This document shows positions 58,309 to 64,000 of a stretch of DNA of 64,000 nt, piece by piece (the first letter of the stretch is position 1; each line of letters opens with the position of its first letter). Source of the stretch: Acanthochlamys bracteata (Eukaryota; Streptophyta; Magnoliopsida; Pandanales; Velloziaceae); assembly GCA_019914995.1 (NCBI GenBank), contig CM034132.1, forward strand, positions 1,986,501-2,050,500, written 5' to 3'. The position numbers were made by a program, and so were the translations under genes. The notes under the pieces were generated by a model. That model did no database searches. It worked only from the letters and a program-made list of their open reading frames with translations, and had not been told where the DNA came from.

Positions 58309-60910
58309 ATAAAGAAAAAATGAGACGTCGAGAAAGTTTGTCGTCGTCGGAGAAGACAGTAAGAAAAGAGAAAGAAGAAAGTCGAACTGCGTGGGAAAGA
58401 AACCAGAAAGAAAAATGGAACAGAGCTTCTGAGGAAAGAAGAAAGCAAAAGCTGAAGAAGAAACAAAAGAAAAGAAGAAATATAGTCAGCGGGAAAAAAT
58501 ACACTCGTGCGCGGGAACTGGTTAAACACTGTAGTAATAAACATGTGAGAGTTGACAAAACTGAAATAAAATATTTTGATTTGTCTATTTTTTTACATTC
58601 ATCTCCGAACTATAAAGAAATTTCATCGAGATTACATTTTATAATTTGCCAGCACATTCATTCATGATTTATCAATAAAAAAAATAAAATTTGTACAGCA
58701 TTTTCATTCATAATTAAACTATTTTTACATTAAACTTGATTACACAGGTAGCTCTAATGAACAAAGAAATAGATGTAGATAGATTACATCGTTTCCACAG
58801 GTACATTCTTTCCAGATGATACTGATTAAATTTCATCCACCAAGGTTTACACTAGTTACATTGATTATATTGTCTCATTACAACACAAGCAATCAAACAT
58901 TCTGTAGTACAAATAGATACAATAGTCGAGGAAGCTCAGATTCGTGTTTACTCAATGAGTTAGATTCAGAAATGCCACCAATTCTGTTCTCACCAATATA
59001 CTACTGTTGTTTTGCTATCTGCACTACATTCTAAAGTTACAGCTGCAGTGGTTCTTTGCATGCGGCTTAGCCAATGACCATCCTAACGCCTTCTTACTGT
59101 CTATTTTAAAATACAGTGTAGAATAGAAAGAATAAACAGGAACGAGGTGAACATATCCTATATTATGCAAATCCGATTCCTCATCATTGCCTCACCGTAG
59201 CCCAATCAGATTTTGATTCCCAATTACAACACCGTGCCATACACCGAAAAAATCAAACCAATACATCGCATAAAAATCAAACCAATACACCGTAAAAATC
59301 AAACCAATACTCCGCAAAATCTAACCAATATATCGTTAAACAAAACAAATCAACAAAACAGAAAAAAAATCAGAGAAAACTAAAAATAAATCAACAAAAA
59401 CTAAAACAAATCAACAAAAAAAAAAAATAAACCGAAAAAATAAAAAATAAATCAAAAAAAATAAAAGTAAATTCGCAGAGCGAGATCTGGACGAGATCGG
59501 AGACGAAAATCGGCGTAGAGTAGCTCCAGCACGGCCAGATACGAAGACATAGCGAGATCGGAGAAGAAAATCGGCTCGGAGACGAAGCCAGGATGAGATC
59601 GGAGACGAAGACCGCGAGATCTACCGAGATCAAATAGATCTGGATAAGATTGGAGACAGAAAATCAGCTCGGAGACGAAAACAAGAAGAAATCGGATACG
59701 ACAGCAAAATCTGCAAGATTTGGACGAGATCGGAAACGAAAATCGGCCCGGACGAAGACAAGACGAGATCCCGCTCGGCTGGAGCGAGAGCGAGAGATCT
59801 GCAAATGAAGGAAATGATAGTGATTGAGAAGAAACCAACAGTTTTTTATGATAACTTCAAAGTTACGGATCTGATACATTCACGTATTCTCTCTCCTTTC
59901 TTATTTTCAAAAACTTTAGTTAACTCTTAATTAATTTTACTTATCTTAATTAATTTCTATTAATTAAATTTTCTTCTATCTTTTAGTTTCTAATTTTCAT
60001 CTTCTCTCTTCGTTCTCTTTGAAATCTTATTCTCACTTAAAATCTCTCTCTCCGCAGGTTAATCCTCTCCGAAGCATTGTTGCAACTTTTGCTTCAACAT
60101 TATAAATTTAAGTTTTATTCCAAATAAAAGAAAACAATCAAGAACAAGACACCGAATATTCATGAGTAAAATACCAACAATCAAGAACTAGTCATCAAGT
60201 ATTCATCATCAAAATCATCTGTCGGCTTTATCTCTCCATCAATGTTATTAATGTTGGTTTTTCCCAAAAAAAAAAGAACGAAACAAAAAATCTTCAAACT
60301 TTTTCATCTGTTCGTAGCTTTTTTTGATAAAGTTGTCAACTTTCTTGTTTAGTTCTCATGTTCTCCAAGCAATGCTTCTTTTCTTCTCCAAGCCAGCGTC
60401 CTTCGTCGCTTTGTCTCTCTGTCTTCATTCTCTATATTTCCTCAATTTCCTCATCACTTTCTTCATCTCCTTTGCCTTCGTTGCTCCTCCGACATCGGCA
60501 GCAAACAGTGGTTCTTTCAAATATTTTCTTCCAAATATTATTTTTGTTCAGCTTTCGCGAGATCCGGGGAGGACAAAATTTCAAAAAGACAGTGAGAAAA
60601 AGATGAGAAATGAGAGCGAAGAAATAAAAAAGATTTAATTAATAATAATTAATTAAAATAAGTAAGATTAATTAAGAGTTAATAATTTTTTTAGAAAGAA
60701 GAGATGAGAGAGAATACGTAAATCTGTCAGATTCGTACCTTTCGAGGCTGTGAGATTTCGGACGAAAAAAAAAATTTTGGACGAAAATAAATACAATAAA
60801 CTGACTGCACGCCAGAGATAGATAAGCATTAGTGTGATGTAATCTTAATCGCACACGTTAGGGTGTGCCTGGGAGTGTCAATAGGGGAGGGAGTGCGTAT
60901 ATCTCTCCCC
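58110..60910 (-). repeat. Right terminal inverted repeat of the MULE
   Basis: Inverted copy of the left arm, starting at the right end GGGGAGAGATATACGCACTC (minus strand). It is upstream of the transposase and therefore should contain the promoter, plus the candidate first exon at 58308-58257. A TTTATAT motif lies just before that ATG. Confidence 0.85.
59238..59335 (-). repeat. Subterminal tandem array, right MULE arm
   Basis: Inverted counterpart of 54,178-54,274, with AAAAATCAAACCAATAC repeated about four times. Confidence 0.7.
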
Positions 60911-60919
60911 TATAAATAT
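60911..60919. repeat. Right 9-bp target-site duplication of the MULE
   Basis: TATAAATAT, identical to 52,620-52,628. Confidence 0.9.
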
Positions 60920-61306
60920 AGCTCAACTTAATAAAGCTAAATTTGAAAACCAAAAGAATCTGCTGCTGTATGATATAGAGAAAGGTGCGAGACTAATAAT
61001 ATTAAGTAATATATTTGAGTTGGATATTTTTGTTGACATATAAATTACTGTCAATTAACATGTTAAGTTTGGGTGAAGTTTTAAAGTTTCGTCTAACATT
61101 TTTCTAATATTAATATTAATGATTCAACAAACTGATTATGAAATATGAGCAATAAGCCTACGGTGATGATGGTTCGAGTGATGAGCTGCTTCTTTCATGA
61201 GCAGACGTGCAATTCACAGCGCGCACATATTTTGGAGAGATATACAAATTTACACGTAACAAAAAAAGATAATCTATTCATGGTTACTGTTTTAAATAAG
61301 TTTTTT
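60920..61306. other. AT-rich flank right of the MULE, no gene seen
   Basis: Unique-looking sequence with no open frame of note and no matched repeat ends. Confidence 0.4.
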
Positions 61307-62146
61307 TTAGGAGTGATAATATAAATTCGTTGGTCGGTTTAGAATCGACCTATTTAATAATTAAATCAAATTCGTTCAACTCTGATTCAATTCATAAATT
61401 ATACGGATCAATTGTCTAATTCTAACTTAACCTATTAATAACAGGATCAAATTTGAATCAATTTATTTAATAGTTAACATTATTAATTTTTAATTATATA
61501 TTTTAAAATTTAGTAAAATTATAAAATCAGTTGTAATAAAAGTGAATGATATTTTTAGTGACGAGTCAAAATATGTATTTTTTAATATTTTCATCAGTCC
61601 TTAAAATATCCAAATAAAATTTTATTTTTATTTTTAAAAAATATATGGTGATAGCTGAAATTTTATGATTATATTATATACTAATAATTTCGATAAAAAT
61701 TTTGATAAACATAACTGTCTAACAAAATTTTGTTAAAAATTTTTATACGAAATTCAAATTCTTCATTACAGAAACACCTATATAGTAATACTTTCAATAA
61801 TATTATAATTCTCACCGTACATTATTTTACTGAAATATAAAAATAACAATTAATTATAAATATCATATAATTTAATAATTTATAGATTACTATTATCAAT
61901 TAATTTTATTATTAATATTTTAATATATGAAAAGAAAAATTCAAATATTATTTTTTCAAAATATGATAATTTGAATTGGTAGATCAATTTCAGGTTAACT
62001 CGGATTGATCTATTTAATAATCGGGTCAAATTCGTTCAACTCTAATCCAATCTATATATTTATACGGGTCAAATTTTTTAATCCTAACTCTGATTAAATG
62101 AGTCGATTTCGAATTGTGTTTTCGGATCGGGTTATTGTCATCCCTA
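61307..62146. mobile_element. Decayed MITE-like element with TTAGG...TGA ends
   Basis: The left end TTAGGAGTGATAAT and the right end, reverse-complemented, TTAGGGATGACAATA form imperfect inverted ends. Inside, a block with CAAATTCGTTCAACTCT followed by TATACGG occurs twice in the same orientation (about 61,349-61,410 and 62,008-62,069). No coding sequence and no clear target duplication. Age and exact limits are uncertain. Confidence 0.4.
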
Positions 62147-64000
62147 AGCTTTTTGTTGCATTCAATGTTTTTAGAGTCCGTTTCAAATATCAATATTTTT
62201 AATTTTTTCTATCCAAATTAGAATTTCAGAAAATTATAATTTTGAATATAAAATAAATTTTAAAAATAATATTTTATTTTATTTAAAAAACATTAAAAAA
62301 TATAAATTTAAATTTTATCTTGAATCTATTTAAAACTTTTTAATTTATTTTTATGTTTATAAATATAAATTACGCCTATTTAAAACAAGCATTTAACCGA
62401 AAGTTGTAAAACATCAGTAGTTCAGTACTATGCAAAAGAGATCCCACGCGACAGATGAAGAAAGAAGAATTAAAGCTAGATAAGGTTTGTTAACAAACAT
62501 TCCAAAGTTTATAAGCTAGTTGAAAGTTAAAAATGTTCCTACAATAAAAAAATCGGATTGGGTCACGTGACTGAAGAGCAAGTAGATTTGAAACGGGTAA
62601 CTAGCTAGCTATAAATTAATAAAGAAGAAGACAATGTAGGAGAGAGATTATAGAGAGAGAATTAATACAATTAAGCTAGGAAGAAACTTTTTCTTGCGCA
62701 TAGGGTCACGACGACGATCATAACTCCATTTTCTCTGGCTATATTTAAATTTTCAAATAATCTATATATTTTAAATATACAAAAATTTTCAAAAAATTTT
62801 TTTAAATTTATATATATTTTAATTTTTAATATATTTTTAAAAATTATTAAAATATAAATATTAACTTTTATTTTGATTTTATTTTTTATTTTTACAAAAT
62901 TTAGTTATGAATATTTGAAATATACTGATAGTAGATATTAAGCTAGGAAGCAAATTGGTGCAGTGAGGAGAGACAGAAATGGGAATCCATCATGCATCCA
63001 TCAACTCGTTAGTGGTAGTCTTTCAAGACTACACTTTTTATCCTTCTATCTTAATTTATTTTGTTAATTGAATCAAAAGCAGTAGGTGAGAGAAGACAAC
63101 GATGGAGAAAGAGCTGGGACTGAGAGAGATCTGAACCGTACAAATGATATATAAAGGGAGTGGGCACCCGCCATGTGGTGTGGGTGAAAGAGATCGCTGC
63201 TGCTGCTGCTGCTAGCTGCCGGGTGACAACACTACTACTACTGCAGAGAGCAGAATCCTTATTGATTTTAAATGCTTGCTTGCCTAGGTTCTCATTACTT
63301 TGATATGTTACGGATAGATATGATCATATATTGACTCGATTTCTTCAAAGATCTCAGTTGTTTTTGCGTGTGAAGATCAGCGGCTGAAAGAAATTTACAA
63401 CGAATGTCAAGCTCTTCTTGACAAAACAACAGATTACAAGAAAGAGGGAGAGAACTTAGACCCGTTAGACTTTTTTTATGTTCTTCGTTTTTATTTTTAT
63501 ATTTCAAAGTTCATGAGAATATGAATAATCAGAGTTGTGATTAATTAGTCAATTAGCTGGTAGTTATTTTATCACTTAGTAGTTAATTTGTTAGTAACCA
63601 AGTTGAAGAGGTGTATTTGTTGATAGAAGAAGTCAGAAACTACTCTTATATATAATTAATATTATATGAATTTTCAACATATGTAATTCTATACAGACAC
63701 TTTATTTACCATAATAATTATTATTATTATGTTGAAAGAGCTTTGTGAAAAAGAAAAATTTTGGCTATTGTTGAAGGTTATTATTATTATCTATTTTTTA
63801 ATAATTTTTTACTCTTTCACTGCTCTATTAGTTTATATATATATATATATAAATATACGTCATGTGTTTTCTTATGTGTGATATTAGAGTCTCAAATTTT
63901 TTATCTCTACTTAGGACATGTTTAGTTATTCTAATTATTTTTGAGTAAAAAACTAAATCTCGTTTAGTAAAAAAATAAAAATATGATTATATTTTCAATA
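62147..64000. other. Region with promoter-like motifs but no recognised gene
   Basis: A perfect GTCACGTGAC palindrome (62,562-62,571), TATAAATTA (62,610-62,618) and TATATAAA (63,148-63,155) suggest transcription starts on the plus strand. The GC-richer sequence after the second TATA contains a CTG repeat (about 63,197-63,213), but no long frame follows before the window ends. It could be the 5' part of a gene beyond 64,000 or a non-coding transcript. Confidence 0.3.

Larger units (their letters stand above)
52629..60910. mobile_element. Mutator-like element (MULE) with giant terminal inverted repeats
   Basis: An 8282-bp element bounded by a perfect 9-bp target duplication (TATAAATAT), as expected for Mutator elements. 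The left end starts GGGGAGGGATATACGCACTC; the right end, reverse-complemented, starts GGGGAGAGATATACGCACTC. The inverted arms continue for about 2.75 kb on each side (to about 55,380 and from about 58,110), nearly identical in the outer 2.3 kb and more diverged and indel-rich inward. The 2.7 kb centre carries a FAR1-type transposase gene on the minus strand. The arms make up about two thirds of the element. The intact duplication and similar arms suggest a fairly recent insertion. Confidence 0.92.

Noticed and set aside
58320..58667. Lys/Arg/Glu-rich plus-strand frame
   Set aside because: It is a purine-rich TIR segment opposite the transposase 5' region. The left arm's counterpart is broken.
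63160..63235. Possible pri-miRNA after the TATATAAA box
   Set aside because: Only a 6-7 bp CACCCG/CGGGTG pairing was found, with no miRNA-like stem.
1..64000. tRNA, rRNA genes and CRISPR arrays
   Set aside because: None could be seen. The short tandem arrays present are microsatellites or transposon subterminal repeats, not spaced identical repeats with unique spacers.

Overview
This is plant nuclear DNA, almost certainly from a eudicot. It is AT-rich, its genes are split by GT-AG introns, and it holds an AGAMOUS-lineage MADS-box gene with the subfamily's intron layout, a class C heat-shock factor, FAR1-type Mutator and PIF/Harbinger transposon sequence, MITEs and a SINE-like insertion. I cannot name the species. 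Exon joins are my own reading of splice signals and frame. Family names rest on motifs and were not checked by database search.

Layout. 49-1458 (minus): membrane-anchored alpha/beta hydrolase with a leader intron. 1.7-10.4 kb: a cluster of degenerate ~1.5 kb repeat units in both orientations, interrupted by a 1.56 kb PIF/Harbinger-type non-autonomous element (8025-9586) that appears to carry gene fragments; the cluster ends in a DUF3752-like pseudogene scrap. 13.5-15.7 kb (minus): MORN-repeat membrane protein. 16-19.4 kb: no recognised gene. 20.3-21.2 kb (plus): heat-shock factor HSFC1, with three G-box/ABRE hexamers upstream. 21.7 kb: a Tourist-type MITE. 24.3-27.6 kb (minus): HemK2/N6AMT1-type methyltransferase whose large upstream intron holds a decayed Harbinger transposase. 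27.7-34.2 kb: no recognised gene, with an LTR-retrotransposon-like scrap.

34.2-42 kb (plus): an AGAMOUS-clade gene in eight coding exons with a 4.6 kb second intron carrying paired CCAATCA boxes. 43.6-51.2 kb (minus): a HAP8/EMF1-like gene of about 1198 residues, convergent with the MADS gene; its 3.8 kb intron holds a SINE-like insertion with a 14-bp target duplication and a fold-back MITE. 52,629-60,910: a complete 8.28 kb Mutator-like element with a perfect 9-bp target duplication, terminal inverted repeats of about 2.75 kb and a FAR1-type transposase gene broken by one stop codon and two frameshifts. 60.9-64 kb: no recognised gene, with an old MITE-like element and promoter-like motifs.

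The host genes do not form a pathway. Two neighbours could be related in function: the AG-clade gene and the HAP8/EMF1-like gene, because EMF1 in Arabidopsis represses AG through Polycomb. The most striking non-genic structures are the giant-TIR Mutator element and the inverted repeat cluster of unknown family.
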